Shown here piece by piece: positions 18,437 through 27,568 of a DNA stretch of 64,000 nucleotides. The notes under the pieces are model-generated. The model saw nothing but the letters and a program-made list of their open reading frames with translations. It did not search any database and had not been told where the DNA came from. Positions within the stretch are counted from its first letter, which is position 1. Each line of letters opens with the position of its first letter. Both the position numbers and the translations under genes were made by a program. The stretch comes from Alcaligenaceae bacterium CGII-47 (GTDB taxonomy: Bacteria; Pseudomonadota; Gammaproteobacteria; Burkholderiales; Burkholderiaceae_B): positions 312,997 to 376,996 of the forward strand of contig JAHTBO010000002.1 of the NCBI GenBank assembly GCA_019166125.1, given 5' to 3'.

Positions 18437-20197
18437 ATGAACGATGCCGAATTTAAAAAGTCCCTCAGCCGATATTTGGACGCGAATGTTTGCGATCATC
18501 TGTTGGGTGTTGATACTTGCGAATCTGAACTACCCAAAGTGCCACTGGACAATTTCTTTGGCGATGAGGTGCTGTCCCTTCTCTATCGGAGCAAAGATCC
18601 AGGCTCGCGCACCTTGAGTAAAACTAAGGCCATGCTGGAAGTGGTATCTGATCCGCGCGCCGCACGCCATCTGCGGGCCGAAGCAGCGGTCGCCCTTGGG
18701 CGCTTCGTACAGGCGCGACAGCCTGATGACTTCTTCAGTGAGCTTGGTCGCAGCCATCCACTTCAGTGGTATCGACTGGCCCGCCAACTAAACAGCGTGG
18801 TCGGAGCCCTAGCGTTTGCTAACGTGATCTTGGCGCAGCACGGCCAACATGTCGAGTTCGATCTCGATGTTGACCCCTTGCCTCGCCTAAAGCAGGATAA
18901 AAAGGCTTCGACGCCCCTACAAACGATCCACGTTGGCCGCGAGGTCCCGCAGGCTTGGTATCTCGGTGCGCGTGTAGCCGTACGCCATGTACAGCGGCGC
19001 TTCACGGGCTGGGGATCAGAAGATTTTGGCTGTGCATTTGCTTGTATTGTGAACTACCTCACACTGCTATCAGCTTTTCATCTAGAAAATCTAAAGTTAC
19101 AGATCGCGCAGCGGCACGAGGCGCTCGATTGGCTTAAACCGCTTTGGAATCGCTTGATTCAAGCCGCCCCCGAGCAAGCGCGAGACCCTGAGCAATATCA
19201 TGCAGCGCTCGTTGAGCAGCAACTCGCTGTGCTCTTGCGCCTAGACGACCTGGAGCAAGGACGGGCTGAGCTTCATGCGCCACGACCGATCGCGATGGCG
19301 GCGCCTGCTAATAGTGATCATATCGTTGTCATTAAGGGAGAAATCCCCAAGTCCTCGGAACGAAACGAAGCCGACTACCTCAAGCAGTATGAGGTGCTAC
19401 GCAGCCCTGTCGGGCTGACACCTTTGCCAGATATGGAGACGCTCGCTGCTATCAGAAAGGCTCTGGAGGGGGAGTTTCCCTGGGCAGGTGAGGCAATCTC
19501 CGTAGTTATGAGCGAGCTCATTGGGCGCCGGCGCCATGGCGTGATGCGTCTGGGATTCGCACCGGTATTACTGGTGGGGCCGCCTGGCACGGGAAAGACG
19601 CGGTTTGCGCAGCGTCTAAGCGACCTGTTCGGTACACCCAACACCGTAATTAACATGGCAGGCATGTGTGACGTCAAGGTTTTGAAAGGCGTTACGCGCG
19701 GGTGGGCGAGCAATCGGCCTTCTCGGATCGTGGAGTTTATCCAACAAACGAAGGTGGGTAATCCCCTGTTTATCCTTGATGAAATCGATAAAGCCAGCAG
19801 CGCCTATGGTCATGGAGGTGCCCCTCAGGAAGCACTGCTTGATCTGCTCGAGCCGGGTAACGCTCGTCGCTATCAAGATATCTACCTAATGACGGAGTGC
19901 AACGTGTCGCATTGCCTGTATATCGCAACGAGTAATTCTCTTGCTGCCTTGACAGAGCCTTTGCTCTCACGCCTGCGTCCCGTGTATTTCCCACCGCCCG
20001 GACCCGAGCACTCTGAGGTGATTGTTCATGGGGTGCTGGCCGATATGGAGCGTGCCTGGGGCTTACCAGCAGGCGTCCTTGAGGTCACGCCGCGTCAGTT
20101 GGCTGACTTGCAAGGCCTGGCTCCGCGAGAGATGCGTTGCGCGCTCCTTGCGATGCTGGGGCGCGATACGGAAACATCAATTTATACCTTGCATTGA
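18437..20197 (+). CDS. AAA+ ATPase with Lon-like ATPase core
   Basis: 586 residues with AGGAG before the ATG. The N-terminal 290 residues are unrecognised. The C-terminal half is an AAA+ module: Walker A VGPPGTGKTRFAQRL at about 381-395, Walker B NPLFILDEIDKAS, sensor 1 CLYIATSNS, arginine-finger region EPLLSRLRPVYFP. The DEIDK form and the DLLEPGNARRYQD segment resemble the Lon ATPase, but no Ser-Lys protease domain follows. Such proteins act as remodelling motors. Its neighbours are two metallophosphoesterases on the same strand. Confidence 0.8.
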   Translation: MNDAEFKKSLSRYLDANVCDHLLGVDTCESELPKVPLDNFFGDEVLSLLYRSKDPGSRTLSKTKAMLEVVSDPRAARHLRAEAAVALGRFVQARQPDDFFSELGRSHPLQWYRLARQLNSVVGALAFANVILAQHGQHVEFDLDVDPLPRLKQDKKASTPLQTIHVGREVPQAWYLGARVAVRHVQRRFTGWGSEDFGCAFACIVNYLTLLSAFHLENLKLQIAQRHEALDWLKPLWNRLIQAAPEQARDPEQYHAALVEQQLAVLLRLDDLEQGRAELHAPRPIAMAAPANSDHIVVIKGEIPKSSERNEADYLKQYEVLRSPVGLTPLPDMETLAAIRKALEGEFPWAGEAISVVMSELIGRRRHGVMRLGFAPVLLVGPPGTGKTRFAQRLSDLFGTPNTVINMAGMCDVKVLKGVTRGWASNRPSRIVEFIQQTKVGNPLFILDEIDKASSAYGHGGAPQEALLDLLEPGNARRYQDIYLMTECNVSHCLYIATSNSLAALTEPLLSRLRPVYFPPPGPEHSEVIVHGVLADMERAWGLPAGVLEVTPRQLADLQGLAPREMRCALLAMLGRDTETSIYTLH

Positions 20198-20275
20198 GCC
20201 TTGCGCCAGTCCGCCTTTGATAATGGGCTGGCGCAAGCGACGGCCGTGACCGGCAACTAAACACACAATGAGAAC

Positions 20276-21043
20276 ATGATGATTTATTTTCTAGGTGACG
20301 TACATGGGCGCATTGGCCATGTGCTGCCTGCCATCCAGCGAGATGGGGCCCACTCTGCCCACGTTATCTTTCTGGGCGATATCGACCTGTCACGTCCTTT
20401 TGAAGAAGAAATTCGACCATTGCTCGATGTTGGCATCGGGGTGTGGTTCATCCACGGGAACCACGATACTGACCAGTCCTCCAATTGGGATAACTTGCAA
20501 AATTCTATGCATCGCAGCTTAGACGGCCGGATCGTTGAGATTGAGGGGGAGCGGGTCGCCGGCCTGGGTGGCGTCTTCCGTGGTGAGATCTGGTATCCGG
20601 ATCGTGGGGTGGCTACTAATAAGGTGTCAGCGATCCGAAATCACGAAGAATTTCGCATCCAGCACAAAATCAAAACGCCACCTCGACTGCTTAATTCTGC
20701 TCAAAGCACGGGCAACGCCCTCAAGCATTGCTCAAGCATCTTTCCAGACACCTACGACCGATTAGCCAATCAAAAGGCCGATATTCTTGTGACGCATGAA
20801 GCACCGTCCTGCCACAAGCACGGATTCCAGACGCTCGACCTGCTGGCACAGGTCATGGGGGTGAGGACGCTCTTTCACGGCCACCACCACGTCAACCTAG
20901 ACTATCCCGGCTGCGAGCAGTCACTCGGCTTTCAGGCTTATGGTGTCGGCTTACGTGCTATCACCGATATTAACGGACGGTGGATTGTACGGGGTCAGAG
21001 CGAAGTGGACTGGCTCTACGAACAGATGGGCCAGCAGCGTTAA
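20276..21043 (+). CDS. Calcineurin-like metallophosphoesterase
   Basis: 255 residues. Metal ligands are visible in GDVHGR (near residue 9), FLGDIDL, FIHGNHDTD, VTHEAPS and FHGHHHVNLD, the standard five blocks of the family. The substrate cannot be read from sequence; nucleic acid, cyclic nucleotide or phosphoprotein are all possible. It lies 78 bases after the AAA gene and 23 bases before a second phosphoesterase. Confidence 0.85.
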   Translation: MMIYFLGDVHGRIGHVLPAIQRDGAHSAHVIFLGDIDLSRPFEEEIRPLLDVGIGVWFIHGNHDTDQSSNWDNLQNSMHRSLDGRIVEIEGERVAGLGGVFRGEIWYPDRGVATNKVSAIRNHEEFRIQHKIKTPPRLLNSAQSTGNALKHCSSIFPDTYDRLANQKADILVTHEAPSCHKHGFQTLDLLAQVMGVRTLFHGHHHVNLDYPGCEQSLGFQAYGVGLRAITDINGRWIVRGQSEVDWLYEQMGQQR

Positions 21044-21066
21044 TCTGGACAAGAGGACTGAGCAAT

Positions 21067-21930
21067 ATGATCAACCTTCACCAACACCTGCCCACCAATA
21101 GCGTTGGGCGAGATTTCATCGTAGGAGATCTACACGGCTGCCTGGATCTGTTCCAGGCGGAACTGAAGCGCATCGCGTTTAACCCGGATCGTGACCGTAT
21201 CCTTAGCGTGGGCGATCTGGCTGATCGTGGACTGGACTCCATGGGGTGCCTGCGACTGCTGCGCGAGCCGTGGTTTCATGCGGTGCGCGGCAATCATGAG
21301 CAGATGCTGATCAACTTTTCCGATCCAGACATTATTCCGTACGGCACCAATACGGAAGCAGATCTATTTTTTCGCAATGGAGGCGGATGGGTTAGAAATC
21401 TGCCTAAAGACGAAACCGACGAACTTTGGAGCGATCTATTGCGTCGGGTTGTACAACTACCGTATGTCATCACGGTGGGTGAAGGAGGCAATCGGTTTCA
21501 TGTGGCCCATGCAGAGCTGATGACGGGGAATCCTCATGTATCATTTTCTGGCCTTAGGCGTCCAGAGCCCGGCAATCGGCTGCCATCGGATCAGATTCTG
21601 ACCGATGACGAGCTCACAGAAAGCACTTTGGATGCAATGACGACGGCTTTAATCTGGGGGCGCCGCGTTGTGGGCTCTAGCAAGCCGAATCAATCAATGC
21701 CAGTAGATACGCCTGCTGGACGCTTGCTGATCAGTCGAAAACCCTGGCACCCGGGGTTGTCATTGACCTACGTGGGCCATACCCCACTAAACCAGATGCG
21801 GCTGCATGCCTCGCATCTTTTCATCGATCGCGGAGCCTTCATGCGCAAACGTGATTCCTGTCTACTGGTGCTGTGTCATGACAAAGTCCTCACCTGGCTA
21901 CCGGCTAGCTCAGAGAGTCTGATTCATTAG
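21067..21930 (+). CDS. PPP-family serine/threonine protein phosphatase
   Basis: 287 residues from the ATG at 21067; upstream open frame overlaps the previous gene and is ignored. Metal-site blocks GDLHGC, GDLADRGLDS and RGNHEQM are those of bacterial PPP phosphatases such as PrpA/PrpB and lambda phosphatase. A later GHTPLNQ is also present. As part of the cargo next to another phosphoesterase it may remove phosphates added by a host or phage kinase, which is inference. Confidence 0.85.
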   Translation: MINLHQHLPTNSVGRDFIVGDLHGCLDLFQAELKRIAFNPDRDRILSVGDLADRGLDSMGCLRLLREPWFHAVRGNHEQMLINFSDPDIIPYGTNTEADLFFRNGGGWVRNLPKDETDELWSDLLRRVVQLPYVITVGEGGNRFHVAHAELMTGNPHVSFSGLRRPEPGNRLPSDQILTDDELTESTLDAMTTALIWGRRVVGSSKPNQSMPVDTPAGRLLISRKPWHPGLSLTYVGHTPLNQMRLHASHLFIDRGAFMRKRDSCLLVLCHDKVLTWLPASSESLIH

Positions 21931-22181
21931 TTCATATTATAAAAGTGCCTCTATGCCTATTGCACAATAAGGTACAGCGACCGAGGATCCTATCCAATCA
22001 GTATCGAGCCGACCCTTGACGTGTTGCCTTCAAGAAATCTGTGGTGAGTAAAGTCAATCGGGGGATGCCGAAGTGTTACTAAAACATACTTTGTGATTTA
22101 ATCTATGGCATACCCTTCCGCAAATCGGTCGTAGTGTATAGCTCTATGAGCCGCAGGCATTAGTGATAACGGGATAAGTGG

Positions 22182-24899
22182 ATGCTCGTCAATGATCAAA
22201 AGTACCACCCACTGGAGAAAGGCAAAGTGTCCCTGCTACAAGAAATTCAGAACGAATCTAATGGGGCGCAGTTCCGGCGCGCAGACCTGCACATCCACTC
22301 GTTCGGCGAGGGTGGCTCGTACGATGTGACAGACGCAACGATGACTCCCGAAGGCATTGTCGATACGGCAATAGCGGAGCGGCTTGACCTCATCGCTATT
22401 ACCGATCACAACCAGATCGCCAACGTCCGTCAGGCGCTGAAATACGCCGACGACAAACGGCTACTCGTCATCCCCGGCGTGGAACTGTCAACGCCTCAGG
22501 GGCATCTCCTCGTTTATTTCGAGACGGCTGACCAGCTGCAGCGTTTCTTCGGAAAACTGTCCATCTCGGACGACCGGAAGGCCTGCCACGACACCATCCC
22601 CCAGTGCCTTCGCTTTGCCGAAGAGTTCAACGGCTTTGGTATCTGCGCGCACATCGAACTGGAAAGGGGCCTTGAGAGGGCACACCCAAAATTCGACGTG
22701 TTTAAACAGGAGATCTTCAACTGCCCAAACCTCTTGGGGCTGGAGATCGCCAAGGCCTCGAACAGCGCATTGTTTTCTCACGAGGACACGGATACAAATC
22801 GGCGGAATTGCGTTGTAGCCCGATGCAAAGCTCTCGGGCTTGAAGACGGGGTTGACCTGGCAAAGGTGATGTCCTCTGACGCTCACACGCTCAACGCGCT
22901 AGGTCGAAACGCGAGCGGCAACAAGAGGCTGACCCGGATCAAGATGGAGGCCCTAAAGTTCGCATCACTGCGGATCGCACTGATGGATGCAACCGCGCGT
23001 GTGCGCCTGGAAGACCTTATCCCTGCGTCCATACCGAAGTTCGTAGGAATGAAGCTGGAGGGTGGCTTCCTAAAGGACCAGATTGTTCACTTCAGTTCGA
23101 ACCTGACTTGTATCATCGGCGGACGTGGTGCCGGAAAGTCAACCCTGCTGGAGTCACTCCGCGCCGCATCCGGCAACGCCACGGAAAGCACAATCATCGA
23201 TTCCGAAGTCTGGCCGGACGCAATCTCTCTCATCTATGAAGACGAGGCGGGGCAACGGCATACGCTGACGCGTAACAAGCTCTGTGAGGTTGAGAACGGA
23301 AATCCTGAAGGCCCCACGACTGTGGGCATTGAAAGTTACGGGCAAGGGGAGACGGCTGACACGATTCAACATTGCGATACCGACCCATCGATCCTCCTGC
23401 GGTTCTTGGATGGCTTCGTCGATTTCGGCGAGTTGCGCAAGCAAGATGAAGTGCTGCGCGATGCAATCCTCGCCAACCAGAAAGTGATCGAGACACTGCA
23501 GCTCAACATCAACCAGATTGAGCCAACAGTGAGGGCGAAGGGCATTGTGGATACCCAGGTCGCAGCCCTGAAAAAGCAGAATGCCAGCCAAGTCGTCGAA
23601 CTGGAGGAGAAGCTAGCTAAAGAGCGCCGATTCCGCGATGGCCTAAAGAGTGGCCTGGGCGATTTTCTCACCTCACTGACCAACAGCTTGACTGGCGGCG
23701 AACTGCGCAAATTGACAGCCGACGTTGATGGAGACGATCTCGCTGTTGGAAAGGCGGAGTTTGAGGTTGTTAAAGCACTCGTCGATGACCTCGCAGCTGA
23801 GATTGAAACGATATCAGCTCAGCTCAAGGAGAAAGTCGTCGGAACTAGTAGCATGATTGCGGCGCAGCTTCAGACATGGATCGCTCGCGAGAAAGAAACA
23901 CGGGAAACAATCGAAGAGATCCGAAGGGATCTGGAGAAGCAGAACATCAAGCTGAATATGGCGTTCATCCGCAAGGTCACGAAGGATGCTGCCGATCTGC
24001 AAGCGCGACTGATCGAGCTGAAGAAAAGCCAGCCGAAACAGAAGGATGCTTTCAAGGAGCGCAGGCGCCTACTTCAAGAGCGGGTCAGTCTACGCGAGAA
24101 GATATTTAACGCCCGTCAGGCGTTTACGACGACCATGAACAGCCATCTTGCAGCAGCAGTAGTTGACTACAAGGTGAAGATCCAATTTCATGAAGGGTTA
24201 TTCTCACCAGACATGGAAGCGCTGATCAAGACCACCATGAATTGGCGAACCTCACAGGTCCCGCGTGCTGCGCTCATCATGGCTACTGTTTCGCCGACTC
24301 GGCTCCTGGCTGCAGTGGTTGCCAACGATGCCTCGACGCTTGAGCAGTTAAGCGACGCGGAGGGAAACCGAGTGTTCTCCAAGGGCGACGCGGCGGACAT
24401 CATTGGAAAGCTGGGAGAGTGGGAGGCGCGATGCGCTTTAGAGAGTATCGCCTTTGAAGACAAGCCTGAGATCAAAGTGATGAGGACGATCGACAAGGCC
24501 GATGGCACCAAGGCCCATCAGATCCGCGACTTCGCTAAGCTCTCGCTTGGCCAGCAGCAGGCGATCCTTCTGTCGGTTCTGCTGTTCTCGAAGAGCCGCG
24601 TACCACTGATCATCGATCAACCGGAGGACAACCTCGACGGCGAGTTCATTTACAAGACGGTCGTGCGGTCGCTACGCAGCATCAAAGAACACCGGCAGGT
24701 CATCATCGTCACCCACAATCCCAACATCGCCGTCCTCGGAGATGCTGAGCTGATTATTCCGTTGCGCGGCGCTAGTGAAGTATCGGTGGTTAGGGATCGC
24801 GGGTCGATTGACACCAGCCAGACCAAGGACATCGTCTGCACTATTCTAGAAGGCAGCCAAAAGGCATTCAAGCGCCGGCAAGAGGTGTACGGATACTGA
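22182..24899 (+). CDS. PHP-domain SMC-like ATPase, Ppl/TrlF-type defence protein
   Basis: 905 residues. The N-terminal PHP phosphoesterase domain (about 30-300) carries DLHIHS (D35, H37, H39), ITDHNQ and later SSDAH. An ABC/SMC-type ATPase follows: Walker A GGRGAGKST near 313, a coiled-coil section of about 200 residues, then the signature LSLGQQQ, Walker B PLIIDQPEDNLDG and switch VTHNPNIAV. One-gene PHP-ATPases of this architecture were reported as the anti-phage system Ppl and are also named TrlF family. The role is probably ATP-gated nucleic acid cleavage. A long hairpin follows the stop codon. Confidence 0.85.
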   Translation: MLVNDQKYHPLEKGKVSLLQEIQNESNGAQFRRADLHIHSFGEGGSYDVTDATMTPEGIVDTAIAERLDLIAITDHNQIANVRQALKYADDKRLLVIPGVELSTPQGHLLVYFETADQLQRFFGKLSISDDRKACHDTIPQCLRFAEEFNGFGICAHIELERGLERAHPKFDVFKQEIFNCPNLLGLEIAKASNSALFSHEDTDTNRRNCVVARCKALGLEDGVDLAKVMSSDAHTLNALGRNASGNKRLTRIKMEALKFASLRIALMDATARVRLEDLIPASIPKFVGMKLEGGFLKDQIVHFSSNLTCIIGGRGAGKSTLLESLRAASGNATESTIIDSEVWPDAISLIYEDEAGQRHTLTRNKLCEVENGNPEGPTTVGIESYGQGETADTIQHCDTDPSILLRFLDGFVDFGELRKQDEVLRDAILANQKVIETLQLNINQIEPTVRAKGIVDTQVAALKKQNASQVVELEEKLAKERRFRDGLKSGLGDFLTSLTNSLTGGELRKLTADVDGDDLAVGKAEFEVVKALVDDLAAEIETISAQLKEKVVGTSSMIAAQLQTWIAREKETRETIEEIRRDLEKQNIKLNMAFIRKVTKDAADLQARLIELKKSQPKQKDAFKERRRLLQERVSLREKIFNARQAFTTTMNSHLAAAVVDYKVKIQFHEGLFSPDMEALIKTTMNWRTSQVPRAALIMATVSPTRLLAAVVANDASTLEQLSDAEGNRVFSKGDAADIIGKLGEWEARCALESIAFEDKPEIKVMRTIDKADGTKAHQIRDFAKLSLGQQQAILLSVLLFSKSRVPLIIDQPEDNLDGEFIYKTVVRSLRSIKEHRQVIIVTHNPNIAVLGDAELIIPLRGASEVSVVRDRGSIDTSQTKDIVCTILEGSQKAFKRRQEVYGY

Positions 24900-24901
24900 T
24901 G

Positions 24902-24939
24902 GCCGCGATACTCTTCACTGAGCGTCAGAGTATCGCGGC
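24902..24939. repeat. Perfect 12-bp inverted repeat directly after the PHP-ATPase gene
   Basis: GCCGCGATACTC (24902-24913) and GAGTATCGCGGC (24928-24939), loop 14 bases, starting 3 bases after the stop codon. There is no U-tract, so it would be a 3'-end stabiliser or weak terminator. Confidence 0.6.
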
Positions 24940-25427
24940 GCTCCATGGCAATGCTGCCCTCCCCCACAATCTCTCAAAAAAACAGTGGCCATACGACATG
25001 GGCGTCGACATAATTCGCAGAGTCACTGCGTACGAAGCGTGTCAATCACTGAAATTCACCACCCAGTCCGAGGCTGCCGTTCAGCGTCAACATCATGGGC
25101 GACCGCCCCTGGCCGAGGGCAGGGGTTACCTGATGAACTCTAACGCATCTGACAGCACATGCCAGATCAAGTATGAGTTAGCACAGTCAAATATGTCTCG
25201 TTTAATCTTGAGTACCGCGTTCTAGATGCTGGCCTCTTCTCCAGACGTTTGTTAGGCAAGCCCGGCACCATCAACACTGAAATACTATTGCTAATGTCCG
25301 CTTGTCTGCGGAACCTGACAGGCGACAAGCCACGTTCAACAATTGCTTCCGCCGCCAGCAGACGCTCGCATTGGCTATATGCAAGACCATAACAAGGTCG
25401 TTTTCTGCCTGACAAATCTGACTGTCT
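24940..25427. other. Non-coding or decayed stretch
   Basis: No frame here has a ribosome-binding site or recognisable product. It contains one copy of an imperfect 41-base repeat (25151-25191). Confidence 0.5.
25151..25191 (+). repeat. Imperfect 41-bp direct repeat, copy 1
   Basis: Shares about 33 of 41 positions with 34050-34090, including 16 identical bases CACATGCCAGATCAAG. The two copies bracket the block with the DUF4238, NERD-kinase-helicase and winged-helix genes. Confidence 0.55.
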
Positions 25428-25640
25428 CTATCGATACAAATCCGAGGTAACACAGCCTAGAACCCCAGGGCCTACGTACTTCAGCACATCTTCCACAGTT
25501 TCGTCAGTCCTCTGGCACACCGCGAGGATCAGCCGCAACGCGCTCTCCTGATATCCCGGATCTCCCAGGCCGAGATGAGCATGCGCAGCAATACTTTGAA
25601 TGGCGCTATCGTATTCGTCGAGCGCGACGAGAAGGGGCAT
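25428..25640 (-). CDS. Small hypothetical protein
   Basis: 70 residues starting MPLLVALDEYDSAIQSIAAH, with a good AAGGAG 7 bases upstream of the ATG at 25640. Acidic, mainly helical, no recognised domain. It stands alone between stretches without genes, so it may be a remnant of a larger cargo module. Confidence 0.4.
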   Translation of the reverse strand: MPLLVALDEYDSAIQSIAAHAHLGLGDPGYQESALRLILAVCQRTDETVEDVLKYVGPGVLGCVTSDLYR

Positions 25641-26141
25641 GCAAGTCTCCTTACGGATTGGACGTGCCCCAGTATGCCAAAGCGGTATGCGCATAGGCCA
25701 TGCTTGAGAGACAATTTTGTCAGCCCGAACGAAGCTGACTAAAGGGCCAGCGCTTTGGTCGTGACAAGCATCGAGTCAGGCAGATTGCTGCCGCCGCAAT
25801 TTATGCTTCCAGCGATAGGCAAACTTACAGCCAGCGCCTCGACTGAGATTCACACCAATCAATCATCAGATCTAAATTGCAGCGACTCAGACTTGATCTA
25901 ACAGACACTGTCAGAACCGTCCGGTTGAATCCGAGACCCAAAGCGGTCGCTCGAGTTTTGATGGCGGATGATCTTCGCAGAAGGCAGACGTCGGGCAGCG
26001 CCTGCCAGGCCTTGATAGCCGAGTAGAAGGTCTTGGTCCCGCGCCGCCATATTTGTCGCGCTGTAGACTCCACACGCTTTGACTCATTGAATCGAATGCT
26101 GGGTCATTCCAAATCGCGAAGCGAGCTATATGTAAAGAGAT
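25641..26141. other. Stretch without a supported gene
   Basis: 500 bases. Frames here (such as the minus-strand one at 25825-26073) lack a ribosome-binding site and resemble no protein. The convergent end of the DUF4238 gene marks the right border. Confidence 0.5.
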
Positions 26142-27029
26142 CTAAAGCGTGGACCGAAGTCCAATACCGATGCCACGACCGGCAGGCGTGTGTTGCAGGC
26201 GCCGTTCAAGCAGTTTCCGGTGCTCGAAGTTGGCCCCCCAGACATACACACTGGCTTGCTCGTCCATGCCCCTGTTCATTTGCTTCACGAGATGAGAGTC
26301 ATCCATTGAATCGATCCACTGCTCCATTCGTGCAGACCTCGAAGCAAAGAAGGCGACATCGGGAGCGAGGGGGAGATAGACCAAGTCGAGCTCCGTCTCT
26401 GGGCCGAACAGCGTTAGCGGCCGGTCACCAATCAGGAGCTTCTCATTGGCTCTCATAATCCTGCGGACGCTCCATTTCGCCTCAAAGAACAGCTTGTTAT
26501 ACGAGGAGGTCTGGATTAGCTCCGGCAGGGCGTAGGTGCCAAAATCCAATAGCGATTGGTCGCGTCGCAGGTAGAGGTTCAGCAATTCCTTCGACGAATC
26601 CGTCAGTCCAGCCGTGTTCTCTACACCTTCTGGGAACTGCGAGCGAATCGCATCGATGCCACTCTCGCGCACGTGTTCGATTGCTTTCGGGCCGCGAAAC
26701 ACGAGAGAGACCAGGAACAGAGTCCACGCGTACTTTTGTTCCTCGGTCATGTCTCGGAGTCTGCGGGTAAGAAGCTCTTTATGCACTATCGCTGCCGGTT
26801 CGTCGATATGCTTACTCATGAACTTCGGTTCGATTTCCCGGTTCGGCTGAGAACTCAACCTATCCATCGAATACAGATGCCGTTCCTTGGCCACCGATTT
26901 AGCCTTGTAGCGCTTCTCGGTCAATTGGCCTCGGACCCAACGCATTTGCGACAGCTTCTCGTCTTCGCCGCTGTGCCAGTGATAAAGCAGAAATTTGGGA
27001 ATGTAGTGGTGCTGGTTATGGGTGTCCAT
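26142..27029 (-). CDS. DUF4238 family protein
   Basis: 295 residues from the ATG at 27029; the frame is open further upstream, but the family begins with the HYIPKFLLYHW motif that follows MDTHNQH. DUF4238 proteins are found singly in defence and accessory regions of many bacteria; the conserved N-terminal His-Tyr-Ile-Pro and a later region around NEKLLIGDRPLTLF suggest an enzyme, but no reaction is established to my knowledge. It is transcribed away from the large helicase gene, from the same 540-base gap. Confidence 0.75.
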   Translation of the reverse strand: MDTHNQHHYIPKFLLYHWHSGEDEKLSQMRWVRGQLTEKRYKAKSVAKERHLYSMDRLSSQPNREIEPKFMSKHIDEPAAIVHKELLTRRLRDMTEEQKYAWTLFLVSLVFRGPKAIEHVRESGIDAIRSQFPEGVENTAGLTDSSKELLNLYLRRDQSLLDFGTYALPELIQTSSYNKLFFEAKWSVRRIMRANEKLLIGDRPLTLFGPETELDLVYLPLAPDVAFFASRSARMEQWIDSMDDSHLVKQMNRGMDEQASVYVWGANFEHRKLLERRLQHTPAGRGIGIGLRSTL

Positions 27030-27568
27030 ACGATGCTCTTGCTGTTGCCTTCTTTGACGAGGGACAAAGGCTTGGTTGTTAAATAGAGAGTGCAAACTAC
27101 TGCGTGGCTTATAAAGCCAGAAAGCCGGTCGGCTGAATTCTATCCATCTATGGTCACTTCCAGTGTTGAACAGATCGTCCTTGCCAATTGGCAATGCCCG
27201 CTTCTGGCCGTTTTGAGTCTATCACCAACGTCTCAATCCGACCCAAAGTGGAAGTTCAACTAGAATTAACAGTTAATAAAGGTGCAGGACCACCGATCCA
27301 GAACCTGTTGCAAAGCAGATACCGAGGTGCAAGGCTCTGTCAGGCGAGTAGTTTGTTGCAAAATGCTGTTGCCTCTTTCCAGAGGCGTCGCTCGGACTTG
27401 GTGTCCCAGTGGGACTCATCCTGACTCACCGTGCTAGCGCCCGTTGTCGTGAGTTTGCTCGAATAGCGCTCTGTTGAGGTGAGTGATTCAAGTAGTTGCG
27501 TGAGATCGCTTCGCGCGGCGATGAGTGTGAAGATCATGGCCGTGCTCGGCACCCTAAGGAATTGAAGC
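27030..27568. other. Divergent promoter region between DUF4238 gene and helicase operon
   Basis: 539 bases. Promoters for both directions must lie here; I see no clean consensus. A minus-strand frame (27340-27537, 65 codons, ending RRLWKEATAFCNKLLA) has protein-like composition but no ribosome-binding site, so it is only noted. Confidence 0.45.

Noticed and set aside
25825-26073. Minus-strand frame of 82 codons
   Set aside because: No ribosome-binding site, no recognisable motif, isolated.
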